NCBI GenBank assembly: GCA_013398615.1 | Contig: VZSR01001459.1 | Span: forward strand, 7,034,628 to 7,098,627 | Direction of reading: 5' to 3' | Source: Brachypodius melanocephalos | Taxonomy: Eukaryota; Chordata; Aves; Passeriformes; Pycnonotidae | DNA length: 64,000 bases | Part shown: in pieces, positions 37,684 through 52,500 of the stretch | Position numbering within the stretch: position 1 is the first letter of the stretch | Layout of the letters: the number at the start of each line of letters is the position of its first letter | The notes under the pieces: generated by a model | Databases searched by the model: none | What the model was told of the DNA's origin: nothing | Seen by the model: the letters and a program-made list of their open reading frames with translations, nothing else | Translations under genes and position numbers: made by a program

Positions 37684-40600
37684 GAAGTCACTATTTAATG
37701 GCTGAGCTTGTTCACAACACACAATAGAAACAGCTCCCTTTCATTTGAATTTGCTAATTGAGCTTCTGATCATTCAAGCCGTGCTTTGCTGTCCCCAGCA
37801 GCATCAGTGGAAGTGCTCCGGGTGTGAAAGCAACCTTTAGCTACTGCCAGGTGGAAGCACCTATCCTGCAGCCCCAACCTTCTCCACCCCCTGCTCCCCT
37901 TTCACGTGAAACCTGACACTTCAGTGACATTTTAAAGGGTCTCAAACTGCCCCTGAGCAAGAGCCACCTGCTACCACCACACCTTCCCTGCAAGAGCTGT
38001 TTAAAATTGCTGCACCTCCAAGCACCTCGAATTTCTCAGACTGATGCAGCAGCAGAGTTGAGTCTTCCCTCCCACACGACCCTGTGTAACAGAATGCCCC
38101 TAAAAAGTAATTTATCCTCAGAAAAGAGTCAGGAAAACCTTGCCTGACAGAAGCCTTCTTGCTTTCAAACTCAACTCCAGTTACGTTTTCACAGCTGTAA
38201 GAAAATACGATTTCATCTCGGTAACAGATCACAGATTGCTTTACAAACACTCAGTGAATCCTCACCGACCAAACCACAACGGAATAATGATCCATTCAAG
38301 TCTAAAAGAGTAAAATGTCCCTGAGACAGGCAGAGGGAGGGTGTTTCAGATTACTGCTGTCCCACTGGAAGTTTCTGTGGATTTCTCCAGCCCTTAGCCC
38401 GAGATGTGACACAAACCAAGCCCCCCACAAACTCTGCAGGGTGACCACACTGCACTGAAGCTGTGCCACACCAACTGCAGAGCAGCTCAGCTCGAGGACC
38501 AGCACAGCACTCACAGCATCCCAGCTGGGAAACACATTAAAAACCCCCCAAACCCTGCAAGTCCCAATGGGACTGCTTTTGCAGCAAAAGATGGATTCAT
38601 TATTTATAGCAGAAAAGAAGGTGGCTGACTGCAGCTGAGGATGCCACTGTGGATTGAGGAGATGTCCTGATACGGCACATTATGTAAACAACACCTACAC
38701 ACATGAGGCTCCTCTCACCACACTGAGAAGTTTTCCCTGTTTTTCATAAGGAACAAAAACTTCTCTCTTTTAAAATCAATGGAATCAGGGTCTGGATTCT
38801 GAACTGTCTGTAAGTTCAATGGGTGACACCCAACTCTGGTTCTCTCCATCTGAAGTTCTCCAAGCTCTGTGCCCACATTCCCCTGTCTGGCCACTTTCTA
38901 GTCAGTGAACATGACTTGATTTTCAACCATTAATTCTTCACAATGGATGGCCAACATCCTCAAATTTGCATTTCCACCCCATTTACAGTGAAGGGACATG
39001 AATTCAGGGCACATCCTGTGACAAGGGATGGTCTGATGAAGCACTTTGTTGAATAGTTTAGAAAACTGGGCACCAATTTTCCATTAGTGGGCACCAAGCC
39101 TTGGTGCTTCGCCTTGGCTGCTGTACTGCCTATCATGATATTTTTAACACCTTCTTTGCTGGGTGACCAAAAGCAACTCCCTGCTCCCCAGTGATGCCTG
39201 ACCTGATGTAGCTACACTTCTAACAACACGGCTCAAAGTCTTTGCAGAACTTGTAAAGGCACAGGAAAAAGAGAGAACGTGAAAGCAGAAATTCAAATGT
39301 AGCTTTAGCTCATTAATTGTATGCCACAATAAGGATAACACAAAGAGAACTTGCAGTACAATGCTCCTGTGAGCACAATCTTTGGGAAGGGGATGCTCTG
39401 AGCTCCATCTCCATTTTCTGTCCTGACTGGCTTCACAGAAATCAAACCAGGTGCCCTGCACAGCCACAGTGACACAACTGCAGTCAGGTTCAATACTTCA
39501 ACCCAAATGTTTTAAGTGATTGCCCCAGTGAGAAATATGGCATATGAATTCCACAAAGTGTTTATTCTATTCCTCTGCCAGAGGAAGAGAACCAGGAGAA
39601 GAGCTCACTCTCTGTATTGCTTTTATGCATCACTGTCAGCAATCTCATGGTGAGGCAAAGTCCTTTCAAAAAAGGAAAAATCCAAATGTCTATTTTGGGA
39701 AATTCTCATCCACCACACAGCATTAGAGATACTCAAGGGACTCTGGCTTTATGTGATTTAACATGGAGATTTACACCCCACCCCACCTCCTTATTTTACA
39801 GTCTTTGGTGGCATTATGCTTTGAGGTTCAGTAGCTCCAAGCAGGGCTTCTATTTAAAACCATCTTTTCTTTGCAGGAAATTTTGTTATGTGACCTTTTT
39901 TTTTGAAAAACACGTTTTTGGGAAAAGAGTGTCAGATGGCTTGCTGACTTCTGAGACATGCAGATGCAATGAGCAAAAAAAGTACAAATCCTGCTGGTTT
40001 GACTCAGAAAAAGGCACCTGCTAAAGTTTAGAAATAGAGAACATCAAATTGTAGAGAGGAAAGAATGGTTTAAAATACTAAAAATCCACATTCACTGGCA
40101 AAGGAGCAGGGGGAAAAGACAGGCTTGACACATGCTAGCAAAAAGTAGGAAATTCTTCCTTTTAGCTTACATGGGTAACGTTAAAATACACACACACAAT
40201 TACTCAGATCTTCCCCTGGGAACCCCAAATTTATGCCTGGCCTGTAGAAGAGGACAACACATCTGTGACAGAGAACAGACCTGCAATTATGTCTCTGTTG
40301 TGCCACCAGCAAGCCCAGCATTTATGAACACACATCCCCAGGGACGAGCATCCCTCGCAGACACAGCTGAAAGCTCACACATCTCCTGCTTGCAGCCTCA
40401 CCACCTCGTGCATTTCATTTGGGGCCTGATTATTAGATGCCCACAAGCACCTATTAAATAGACAGAAGAAAGCCCTGGCAGAGCAAATCCCAGCCCTGCT
40501 GTCAGACAGGTCCAATAAAACCAAGAACAAAGACTGCACCAGCGCTCGCTCTCCACGCTCCTGCGAGGCACACACGGATCCAGGAGCAAGGATCCTGCAG

Positions 40601-42772
40601 GAAATGGCACTTGGTGGCACACTGTCACCTTAGTGGCACTTGTTCCCCACTGTTTTCTCTGCAGGAGCAAAGTGTGGAGCTGTTGGGAGGTGAAATATCT
40701 ACAGCAGCGTCTTCTAAACACGTTTAAGGGACAGCCCAGGCAAACCAGTCCTCCCAAGGGCTCTTAGGAGGGGAAAAGAAAAGCTCATCCCTTTGCAAAT
40801 CAGAGGCAGGAAAGTACAACTGCCACGAGGAGCTGGAGAGGAGGTGCAGCAGCAAGGGAGTGTCACCAAGTGTCCAAAGCAGGGGGAATGCCCCTTGTCC
40901 CCAGTGTGGGAGCAGGAGTGGCCAGCACCTGATGCCTGGCAAGGTGCTCATCCACCTGGGCCAGGCACTCACCCCCAGGAAAAAGGGACTGTCCTGAAAT
41001 GTTAAATGCCCAGGGCAGAGAGCCATAGACATCAGAAGACACCATAAAAACAAGAAGTTTATTTTCTACAGCACCACCATATTCCTCATTTCCTGCCACA
41101 GTTACTTACCTACCTGTGCAAGCAAAGGAAGCCCATTACCAACAAATCAGAGCAGTCATGAGCTTTCTGTCCCAAAAAGCACATCTAGCCATTCAACAAA
41201 ACACCAGCTGCAACATTTCTCTGCTGCTTTTATTCCTTACCCTACCCAAAATGAAGGAAAAGGCTATGAAATGCTTTTTTGGACATGCCCTGCAACATGC
41301 ACAGACACTGTTCCTGGGCCAAGGAGATGTCAGCAGAGGGCTGACCTGCTCTTCACATCCACTGACATGGGCTCATATACCACCAACATCCTCAAAAAAC
41401 AAAACCCTGTTGGGAAAAATCAGTGCTTGCTGCTCTTGCCTGCCAGCAGAATTAATCTTACTCATGTTGGTTCCCATGGCATGGCTATAAACTTTCACAT
41501 CCTGTAAATACACAGCTAGACATGAAAATATCAACCCATTTTGTGTAGCTTCTCTCTCTCTTCCCTTTACAGCCAGTGCCAGCACCACGGTAATTCAAAC
41601 GCTGTGACTTGGGATTCCTTTCTGGCAACTGCCCACACTAATTTTAAATTAAGGCAGGCTTGGCCTGAAACCAGCTTGCAGAAGGTGTGTTTTCCTTTGT
41701 CTCACCAATGCAGGGACCAAAACAGCTACAAAAAGAGCCAGAGCCCACATCGTGATGAGGATGAAGAGGTTGCAGGGGGAGAAGAGACAAGGATTAATCC
41801 GAAAATACCTTGTGACAGTTTCCAAAACAGAGCGCCTGGAACGAGGAGGGGAAAGCCAGCTTGAGAGCAGAGACTGTGTGCAGCAAGTGAAATAAATGGG
41901 AAGATATCCAGTGAGTGGATCACTGCAGAACAGCAGAGCCATTGAGGAAGCTGTATCCCCACAGCTGCACTCGCCATGCCCGGCAGCACCGGGATAATGT
42001 GCTCGTAACTCACAGAGGCATCAGCAAACAGCAGTTTTCCTGCTCCCTGGATAATTTAGCAAAGGCACAGACACTGCTCTGTCATATTTCTCCTCCCTCA
42101 AAGCAGCAGCATTATTTTTTTCTGGGGTTATTTTGGTGCTGGTTTGGATTTTCTTTAAGAGAGAGCTCTGGATTAAGCAACCTTTTTATTTAAATAGCAG
42201 CCCAGGTTCATTGGTTCAGAGCAACCCTGAAAATCTGATATCTCCAAACAGCGTCAGATTTCAGAAACAGCTGGAATGAAAACACCTTGGCACACATCCC
42301 TGCACAACAGCATCGATGTGCCTGGAAAGCCTGGAGAATTTATACTCCATTTAACACTACACTGGGAATTCAGTGGTCAGTTTTCAGAAATACAGGGACA
42401 TCAGAAGACAACAGTCACCCTACACACAGGGCTGTGCCACCAACACAACCTGCCAGAGTAGCTGGATTTGTGGGAATTCCTGGGGAGCAACTGTGCAGTT
42501 ATTGCTGCTCTCAGATGTTCTCCTGCACACCCATGGGTGCTGTGCACCCTCACCTCGGACACACCAACAGCAGCAGCTCTTTGCCTGCTAAGAGAAATTG
42601 CTTTTAAAGTGAGGCAGTGAAAGATATTGTTAGAAAGCTCAGCCTTTAATCTTGGCTCAGGGCCTGCATTTACATCCCCTTTTGGAAGGAGAGGACTGAG
42701 ATCAGCAGGTCTGCAGCTACAGAGCAGCTCTGGACAAGTATCTGCCTGTCAGCTCCCCACAGCCACGGGGAT

Positions 42773-42797
42773 TCCTCCTCCTCCTCCTCCTCCTCCA
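42773..42797. repeat. (CTC)8-type microsatellite
   Basis: About eight uninterrupted CCT/CTC units. Confidence 0.85.
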
Positions 42798-43709
42798 TCT
42801 CTCTGCTGTTTGCATTCATTTCAGGCAGCACCAATTCACCCAAATCTCCTTCTTTACCACACTGTGATCTGGGAGCTGCACCCACCCCATGGCCACCTTC
42901 TCCCCAGGGCCAGGTAGGAGCTGCCAGCCCCTCAGGAGGGCTGGGATCCTCCAGGGAAAGCGAGCCAAGGCTTGCCTGCCAGGTGAGAGCACCCAGAGCC
43001 ACTGGGGGAGGTGATGTGCCCAACCTCCTGGTAACACCTCCAGGATTTGCCACCTTGCATCTCATTCTGAGCAAGCAGGAGAGCTGCAGGAGGGAGCTCA
43101 GCTACAGCACTCAGTGCCCATGTCAGCAGTCCAGCTTTTCATGCAGAGACTGTCAGAACAAGGGGCAGAAATCATTTACATTGCAGAGCTGAGCATGCAT
43201 CTAACACACAGCCAGCTTTACATTAGCAGTTTTTCTTCTTTAAATGAATCTTTACAGTCCACCTGATGGGTTCCATCTTTCTGCCCATCTGTTGTTTTAA
43301 ACCAGACCCTCCCTGCTCACAACATGCTCAAACCCAAATAACCTGCACAGCAAAAACGAGGAGGTACCCAAGGCTATTTTCTAGAAGTGGAGCCTCAAAC
43401 CCTTTCTCAGACAGGCAGCTGCTTTCTGGGCAGACATCTCCAACCAGCACCTCCCTGCTCATGCAGAAGAGCTCCCCTTTCCTCCTGTGCATGCACCAAT
43501 TTCATCCCACTTGTGTGCACAGACAGGAACCAAGCTGGAAGATAAGAATGCCCTGGCAGGGATATTGCCTGCTTTAGTTATTCAATAGCTCTGGGAGCCA
43601 ACTAGGGCTTTGTTTGCTAAGCAATGACAGAGTATTCAAATTAGGCTGATTAAAACCATTCAGTCAAGACATCATGCCTTTAGAAATACTGTTTGGTTTA
43701 TGTTACAGC

Positions 43710-43729
43710 TTTTTTTTTTTTTTTTTTTT
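43710..43729. repeat. Poly(T)20
   Basis: Twenty consecutive T residues, the longest homopolymer noted in the window. Confidence 0.85.
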
Positions 43730-46700
43730 GCCTCCCTGAATTCAGCAATTCAGATTGTTCCTCCAGCAAGCCAAACACACAGATGATTAAATTCTTGCAC
43801 CTCCAAAGTATAAAGGCATGACAATATTTGGTGTTTTCCAGAGCAAGGTCTGAATAATTGCAGTTTTACCAGGACTTAAAGCCACTTGGATACTTCTGGA
43901 CACAAGCCAGTTTCCAACCAAGTTGAGAAAAAAAAACTTCTTGAGAAAAACCATCCCAGCACACATAGAACTTGTGAAAATCAGCTCGTGAAGGGGCTGG
44001 TGCTGCCAGGAGATGGGCATTAAACTGCCCAATTTATTCAGATAATTCCTATAGGCTCCACTTGAGACTCAAAATTCTGTATAAAGTTTTCATCACCTTC
44101 ACAGTGGCAAAGCTGAAAGTGCATTTAACACAAGAATTTCATGGTGGTGAAGAGCAGCAGAGAGGCACTAAATCACAAACTTGTTAACCCTCCCAGGAGT
44201 TAAAGGCACTTGCTGCCTCTCATTCAAACAACCCCTGTGGTTTTACTGTCTGGGAAGAGGAGCACCTTGCTTTGGGACAGCAATTCCTTGGGAAGCAGTG
44301 TCTCTGGTTCTGTCCCACAGGTAAAGCCACCCAGACCCATTCTCAAGGGATCTTTGCTCTTCCAAACTTGCCCTCCGGCCAGCCCACGCTTGTTTCCAGC
44401 AAGGTGTTGGATTATATGCGTTAAGAGAAATATAAATCCCGTGCTGGCAATGTGCTGAGGGAACACATTTATCCACAGTCCTGAAGCAGAGCGCAGCCCT
44501 CACTGAGGGAAAGCCCCATCTGTGTCCCTCCAGCACCAACAGAAGGGTCTGGCAAGGCTTTTTCTTGGGGAGCAATGTCAGCTCAGTCCCAAACTAAGTA
44601 ATTATCCCCTGCTTTATAACAGCTCCCCATTTTCTATCACCCAGCTGGTTGTTCACAAGGGATGTGCAGCAATCCAGGACACAAGGCAGATAAAATATTT
44701 GTGGGGTAACTGGCCTGGGACCTGTCCAGCCTTGACAGGCACATCCTGCCTGCACCAGACCAGCTTGGAGGGGATTCCTGGAGACAGGAGGCAGAAAAGC
44801 CAAACAGGAGCAGGGCAAAGAGCTTCTGGAAATGTTTTGACAACAGCAGTTGAGAACCATCACACTCTTGTCTCACCTTTAACAAGTTTCTCTGAGTCAG
44901 CTCCCTCCCTTCAGCCTAGAGCAATCCTTACAGCTTTTTTTTTCCCCTTAAACACAGCATTCCCTATAGGCTGGCAGTTAATTTATGGCAATTCATTAGG
45001 CTGTTCTAACTCAACAACAACAACAATTCACGATGTAACTTTCTCAAATGAATTCTTCCCAAAAACACTACCCCACCCTGGCAAAAAGTTAATTAAGGAT
45101 CCTTTTACCTGCTCTCTGAAGATCACAGGGCTGATGCTGTCAGACAGGTTTGCTTTCTGTTATTACCAATTTCAGCAGGAATTCACCTCTCCTAATCCCA
45201 TTCTGAATATCAGGTACTCACAGAGACATTAAAATGAAATAAAGAGGATTACTGGAACCACCCAGGGAGCAGCCTGTGCTGGGACAGAGCTTGCACAGAG
45301 GACAAGACACAACTGAGTGTGTCAGGATGAGCTGCTCTTCTAAAATCTGGAGGATGTGCTGTTCCTCTGAAGCCCCCCCTGGCCTTCTAAATATTTGCTT
45401 GAGGTTTCCTTGCAATGCAGAGTTTCCTGGTGGAATGGAGAGCACGCAGAGCACATTCCTCTGCTAAGTGTCTTCTTCAAAATTGGGGTAAATAGCAGCA
45501 CATCCCTGCCCAGCTCACACAAACGGCTTGGATTCTAATGGCAGGAGCAGAGTCTGAAAGCACAGCTATGGCCTTGCTGCTGCTTTTCACCAAAACCAGT
45601 TGATTTTGTGCTCTGCCAATCAATACAATTAATCTCCCTGAGTGGACACATTTATCCCAGTAAATGGTGGCTCTAAACTGTATTATTTAGGCAAAAGGGG
45701 AGTTATAACCATGCCAGAAGGTTCCTACAGGTAAAAAAAAGTAACCTGCATGAAAAAAAAAAGCTATAATTTGTGGTAATGAAGCCATTGCTAATGTTAT
45801 ATTAGTGTCACATTAGTCCTGAGAATTTACTGGACAGCGGTAAATTTGAATTTAATTAAATTTTTCTTCCTGTCTTTCCCCACCCTCCCTTTGGACATGG
45901 GTGTCACAGCTGCAGAGAAATTGCTGGCTTGAAAGAATTGCCCAGCGAAAATGCAAACAAACACAAAACTTTCAAAACCTTTTGTCCTTGAGAAGGGCAC
46001 AGAGCACCATCAATAAATCCCTGGGAATCCTTCCTACCCACCAGGGTAAGGTGCTGTGCCCAACCCAACATCTTGCTTAGGCACAAAAAAAAAAAATCCC
46101 AGTTTCAAGCAAAAGAAAGTCAGCATAGCCCAAAAGTGACAGAGTTACACAGACACACTTCCAGAGAAATTTCTTACAGCCCAAGACATTTATTAGGAGT
46201 GAGATGCTAATGTTGAGGAACTGCATTAAAACTACAGAAGAGGTCCAGCCCCTTGGATGCTGTCAGTGTGTCTGGGCCAAGATTAATCTGCTTCAAAGCC
46301 TCTGCTCTGCCTTGAACACTCTGCTCGTGTTTCAAGCCAACATCCTGGGGCCTGGCAGGGATTTTTTTTTATCTACAAATTCCCTTTACAGAGCATCCCC
46401 AAAGCTGGCTCCTACCTGCTTCCTCAGCTCCCTGTGCTATCACTCCTCCTCACACCGTGCCAAGGAGTTCTCCTGCCTGCAGGTTTGCCCCCTCCAACAT
46501 TTGTCAAGGGTTTTTTGCACTGCCCTGTGCAAACCCTCTCTTTCTCTGATGCTCATCTGCAGCCCCAGCCTGTGTTGTGAAGAGCCCCTCGACTCAGGAT
46601 TGCAGCCCTTAAACTCATTTACTCTGAGTTACTGCACAAGCTACAAGAACCTGCTCACACAAGAGGCCACTGAGCCAAGGAAACATTTCAAGCAGATCTT

Positions 46701-46896
46701 TCCAGCTCCTCAAAAACACAGGGAAAACAGATTTTGCTTTGGTTTTAATTTTGCACGATTTTTCTCCCTATGCACAGATACCTTTCATATTCCATGCAGA
46801 ATTGAGCTCTGAATTTAAACTCACAAGCCTTGGGGACCACCTTTTACATTCCACAGTTGGAGGGAAGGCTTGCAAACTTGCAGAATTTCTCGGGAT

Positions 46897-46950
46897 AAAA
46901 AAAAAAAAAAAAACAAAAACAACAAAAAAAAAAAAAAAACAAACCAACAA
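46897..46950. repeat. A-rich tract with C spacers
   Basis: Two long A runs separated by an ACAAAAACAACA-like segment. Confidence 0.85.
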
Positions 46951-47262
46951 CGAAGTTAAGATGAGCTAATTCCAAAAGGCCTTTCCTTTTTTTCTGGGGA
47001 GTAAATGATGCTAAAGCATCTTTTACTCAAGTGACATGCTAACCAGCATCAGGACTGACCCTGAGACCCCCAGAACCCACAAAACCTGCAAAGAGCCAGC
47101 GCTCTCAGGGACTGAATGGGACATGAAAGAAAAGTCTCTCCAGCCTGAGGTGATGGGCATTGCTGCTGAAAGCAAATTTTCCACCTGTTTTAGCCCCAGA
47201 GGAAGACAGCAGACTACACACAGGTCTTATCATTCATCTACTACAAACTTCCTCATCAGAAA

Positions 47263-47283
47263 CCTCCTCCTCCTCCTCCTCCC
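47263..47283. repeat. (CTC)n microsatellite
   Basis: About six to seven CTC units. Confidence 0.8.
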
Positions 47284-48410
47284 AAACCTTTCATTCTTTT
47301 CCAAAAGCACCTCAGCTGCTTTGGGCAGAGCAGTACCTGGAGTGTTATCAGACATCTTTTTCTCTCCAACAGGAATTTCCACTCCTGGCTGCTCTGGGAG
47401 GTGCAGCACAGCCCTGAATCCCCTCCCCAGGCCTGGGAGAGGCTCTGATGGCTGCAGGGCACAGGGATGGGTGTGCTGGGTGGAACAGCTGGAGAGGATG
47501 GCAGGCAGAGATGCCCCTCTGCACCCAGGGTTCACACAACTCCTGCAGCACATCCCCACCCTCCCGAGGCTCAGCACTACCCTCACATGGTGCCCACAGT
47601 GGTGCTTTTGCTCAGACAAGTTTTGCAGAGGGAGGTGACAGGCACAAGTGATAAATTGAGAGGAAAATCCATTTCAAGCACAGGATGATCCTGGCACCCT
47701 GGTGAAGCAGCACTGACAGCCCTTCAGTGCCAAACAGAGCACACGTGGTTATAAAATACACCCTGTGCCCTGCAGGATGCTCAGAGGAAACAAATATCCC
47801 ATTTCCCCCTTATTCTCTGCAGTTAATTGTGTAAAACAATCTACTTGAGTGCTTCTTTCAGCAGGGTGAGCAGGCTGCTGCAGGAACAGTGGTACCTGTG
47901 TCAGATCTGTGTCAGATCCACCAGTGTGTTCTAGATGGGAGTGACTGGAGTTCACACCTTTGGCTCCATCTCCTCCTCCTGATTTCAAGCCGGTTCCTGT
48001 GAGAAAGGAGCCAGGATCTGCATTTTTGCAAACAGCTTATTGGCCATTTCCTCTTGACTTCTGGTAATTCTGCACAGCCCCACTTGGCAGCCTGAGAATA
48101 CAAACCCATGTGGGTGAAGGGAAGCTCATACCTAAAATCTGGGGGTGTGAGGGCCAGACCCCACTGCTCTGCAGCTGGACAGATGTGGAGGGCACAGCTG
48201 GGTCAGATTATTCTCTGACCTTCCTCTTGCCTTCCTGTCATGCACTGAAGGCACTGACCTGTTCCACCACTGAGTAAAGGATGCCCGCTGGTTAAGATTA
48301 GCTGTCACAACACCCCTGGCTTGGCCAACACACCTCAGTGTTAATCAGGGACTCCAAGAACCCAAGATTTAAAAGGCTGCAACTCTGGAAATTATGGATA
48401 CTTTTTAAAG

Positions 48411-48455
48411 GAAAACAAACAAACAAACAAAAACAAACAACAAACAAACAAAAAC
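48411..48455. repeat. (AAAC)n microsatellite-like tract
   Basis: Mostly AAAC units with occasional extra A or missing A over 45 bp. Confidence 0.85.
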
Positions 48456-49504
48456 ACCAAGAAGAAAATTAAATGCAACTTCTGGCACCTCAAAGCAGGG
48501 TTTTGAGGCACATATCTAAAAGACTCATCATATAGGAGTTTGGAAACTCTCGGGAGACGAGTCCCAGGCTGCAGCCTCCCACTCTGGGCAGCCACATCTC
48601 ACCCTGCAGCTTCCACAGCTGAGAGGAGAGAACAGAACACATCTCCCGAGCTGCTTCTCATGTTTTTGCACAAGTAAGGACACGGAATGACACATCTTTC
48701 TTTGCTGATACAAAGAGCTATAAAAGCAAACACCTCTCTTCTCCCCAAGCCTGCAGCAGGACTGCGCCCACTCAGCATAACAATGGCCAGAGTCAGAATC
48801 TCAGGTCACCTGTCACTCACCTGGACTCACTGGGTGAGAGTTCCTAAGGGTGCAGTGCCAGGCAGTTCATTCCCTGGAGCATTTCCACCCTCCCTGCTGC
48901 CCGCTGGGCACCGCTTGCTCTGGTCCCTCCTCTGCCTGTCCTCCCCAGCCCAGCCCCACCCACGGTTCTTCTTACTCCATTGGGTTTTGTTGTTTTGTTT
49001 TGAATTTTTTTTTTCCTTCCACATTTTATTTTCGGAGGACAGGACTTCAGAGCACCACCAGCGTGCAAAAACAAAACCAAACAAGCAGAGCTCTGCAGAG
49101 GAAGTGCCAGACACACAGTCTGGCACACAGCACACCCCACTCTGTACTCCAACAGCAGAGCTGGAGACAACAACTGCTAAAGCAAACCGGGAGCCTCATT
49201 CCTGGTGCCACCGAAATCCCACGCAGCTCTGCTGGAGACGAGAGCAAAGATGACACACTCCAATATATCTGAATAAACATTTGTATCTCAGCTGCTGCAA
49301 AGATTCAGGCTCCATTCGAGTCTCATGGAGGAGTTTGGAGCAGGGAAAGGGATTTCTCAGACAGGGAGAAGAGGTGTAGCTTGCCCCAACAAGCATGTGA
49401 TGCTCTGACAGGGTGTAACTACTGAAAGACAAGATGTTGATGCACTGCTAACAGAATTTGCTGTCATTAAGCATCAAAGCTACTCACACTGGGTTGGAAA
49501 AAAG

Positions 49505-49524
49505 AAAAAAAAAAAGGGGGGGGT
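49505..49524. repeat. Homopurine run, A-tract followed by nine G
   Basis: An A run passes directly into nine consecutive G residues. Confidence 0.8.
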
Positions 49525-52500
49525 TTCAGGCTGAGAATGAGGAGGTTAAAATTAGTCTAAACATCAGCTCCCCTGTGTTTAAAGTGGAAAGAACCAAGTC
49601 AGCAGCCAAGTTAACTCCAGACAGCAAGGAACCTTCCAAGTACTCCAAAACAGGGCTAAAGATGGATTTATAACACAGAGCAAAGACTCTTCCAAACCCA
49701 CCACCCACCCACATGGCTTTGACCCACATCCTCCCTTTACTAGGGGTGCGCAATCAAGAAATCTCCATCCCTGAAGACCACCCACAGTGCATCCAAAACC
49801 AATACTCACGAGTGTGGTACTGAAGCAGTGGACACTAAAACTTCTAAAGATTAGCAAAAATCCTTTTAAACTTTTAAAGGATTGCACGGGAGAAGCAAAG
49901 AGGCCCTAACCCTAGAAGCAAGATCTTGTGTCATCCCAGTAACTCCCAGTCTGCACACTCCCCTCCTCTCTTCCTTCCCACTGTCAGGCTGACTCGAGGA
50001 AGCCCCTGGCTCTCTCTCCTTCCTCAATGATAATCAGTTCATCTAAGGGCTAAACTGAACAAGCCTTGACACTTTATCAGGTTCATGCCATTACCTCCAG
50101 AAACAGCTGGCCAACTTTCCTGGTGTCTCCTGAATGCCCCAAACTAACACAACATCATTACATTCCAACCTCACTTCACCTTCTGTTTCATGGAAAGCCA
50201 TCATCAGATGACTCCTCTCTGGTTTCCAGCAGATACTCACAGCCAACCCTCACAGTGATTTTCTTGTAAGTGCAATGAAGGCAGAAACACGGAGAAGGAG
50301 CTCTGCTGCTGCCAAGAGAGGCAGGCTCACACGGTCAGCACGAGGAAATACTGACAGATAAGCACATAGCCCGCTGCCAGATAATGCATCAGCCTCGAGG
50401 CTGCCAAGCAGACACCTCCTGGAGCTTCCCACTTCTGTCTCCCATGTAAGCAAAAATCAGGTGGGGCTGGAGAAGGGTTGAGGAAAGGTTACTCTTCCAA
50501 ACTTTCTCTTCCACACAACAGCACAGACCATTAAATCAGAAAAAGATGCAATTGGCTTTCAGGGTGTTTGAGACAACAGCAGAGTTAGAAGAAATTCTGC
50601 TGCCTTGATTTAAAAAAAATCTTTTTGGAAGCGAGAAGGATGAACGAAATCCAGGCATTCAGAATCTCCATTAGCCACACAATGCATGCACATCTCTCCA
50701 GCCCACTCGGGAAGATGCTTACAATCAATGCCAGTTGTGTTTCAGCTGCTCAAATGTTCGATTCTATGAGCTGTCTGCTAAGCTTTTCTGACAGTGGAGG
50801 AGAAAGAAGCGATTTGAAACACTCAGCCTATTTTACCATAAAATTGACAAATGTGGTACCCATTAGAAGGATTCCTACTGCAGCACATCCCTGTGCAGTT
50901 CCCACACTTCTCATTTCTGCTCCATGTGCAGAAACTATCCCATGCACTATCCTGTGTACAGTGCAGTCATGTTACTGAGAGAGTTTATTAAGATTTTGGT
51001 CATGTAAAATTTGCTTTTAGCCAGGCCCTGCTGTCAGGCAGCATTCTTGCAAACAAAGACACTTCCTTGGTTTTATGCACAAGAGTGAACTCAGTGTAGG
51101 GAGTTAAATGTGCTTAAATTGCTGGGTCTGCAATCCAGAGGGGTTTGCAGTTTGTTTTCTAAACAAGGAACAGAAGTCTAAACTAAGACAGAGTAGGGAT
51201 AAAGTGTGAGAAGAAAGTAAGAAGCACTTTCCATGCACTAGAGACAGCCTGGAGATCCTCCCAAGCTCCAGACACACATTTTTCCACCATTATCACCTTC
51301 AGAAACAAACACCATGATAGAGTATGTCAATGTTTAATCTCAAACATGCACACCCCTACTTTTTTCCCCCCCTCTTTTGAGATTTAGGAGATTTTACCTT
51401 TATAAGAGCTGCTTGCTTTCCTGGTTGGACTCAGCCCCTTGCACAACAGCTACCAGATGTGTACATCTGCTTTCCATAACATCCAAGCAGGATTGTAAAG
51501 TTGACTGCAGGACCTGTGTTCCCATAACCTACACATTTAGCACTGCAATGCCTCTGGAGGAGTTCTGTCACATAAAATCCATCAGCATGCTGTGGTCTCC
51601 TTCTGTGTCCTGCCCAGTCCACAACAATGACTCTGCCTAGCTCCTCTCCTCCCCTCCTGTTTTTCTAGACCCTTCTCCAGCTTTCCAATCTGAGTTTTCT
51701 TCCTGTTCTAAAGCATCCTCCTGCTGTATCTCTCATCCTCTACCCCTTCCTTACATTAAACTCAAGCACAGAGTGCAAGGAGCACGACCATGCAAAATTA
51801 TTCCACAGGTTCTGACTACCAAGCAACAGCCTCTGCTGTATTCTCAGGGCCAGGGCAGGCTGGCTACAGTGGAAACACTCCCCAGAAATATCCACTGATT
51901 ATTTTTATTACTTTCAGGCTTCTTTCTGAACTAGACAAAGTGGTTTCTGTCCCCAGATACTTCTAATGCCTCTCCAAGTGCTTCTAGGACTTGCTGGGAA
52001 AGAAGGGAAAGGATGCCCAACTTCTGCTGAGCTGTTTAACATACTATTTTAAAAATATAGAGTATTCCAGGCGTCTGTTTCCTAATCTTATCCTTCACTT
52101 CAAAGAGAGGAAAAATCAGCCAGATAATTTATTCATAAAGCTGGAACATCTGGCAACTGGAATTTCAGTAAAACTGCCATTTCGTATCTCTAAAAGCACA
52201 TAAATATAGTATTCCAATGAGGTACTTCTTCAAAACCCCAGGCCAATTCTGGTCTTAAGATTCCCATTCACTTCAGGAGGGTCAAGATTTTGTCAGTTTT
52301 GCATTTTTTGTTGCTTGATTTTCCATGAGAATTTTCAGGACTGAAAGCCTTGAAGGCAACCTCTTTCTTGGGAAGTTCTTTGCAGAGAGAAACATTCTGT
52401 GAGATCTTTTCATTTTGACACCATTCGGCAATAATAACCAAGACCACGCAGAAAAAATGTGTCTGTGCTTTGTTTCTGCTTTCAAGCACACAGGGTTTGT

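Noticed and set aside
44522..45232. 236-codon plus-strand open frame
   Set aside because: GTG start, no domain, no flanking splice signals of note, and low-complexity segments inside.
46204..46812. 202-codon Cys- and Ser-rich plus-strand open frame
   Set aside because: Cys spacing is irregular and resembles no known zinc-binding or secreted fold; composition follows base composition.
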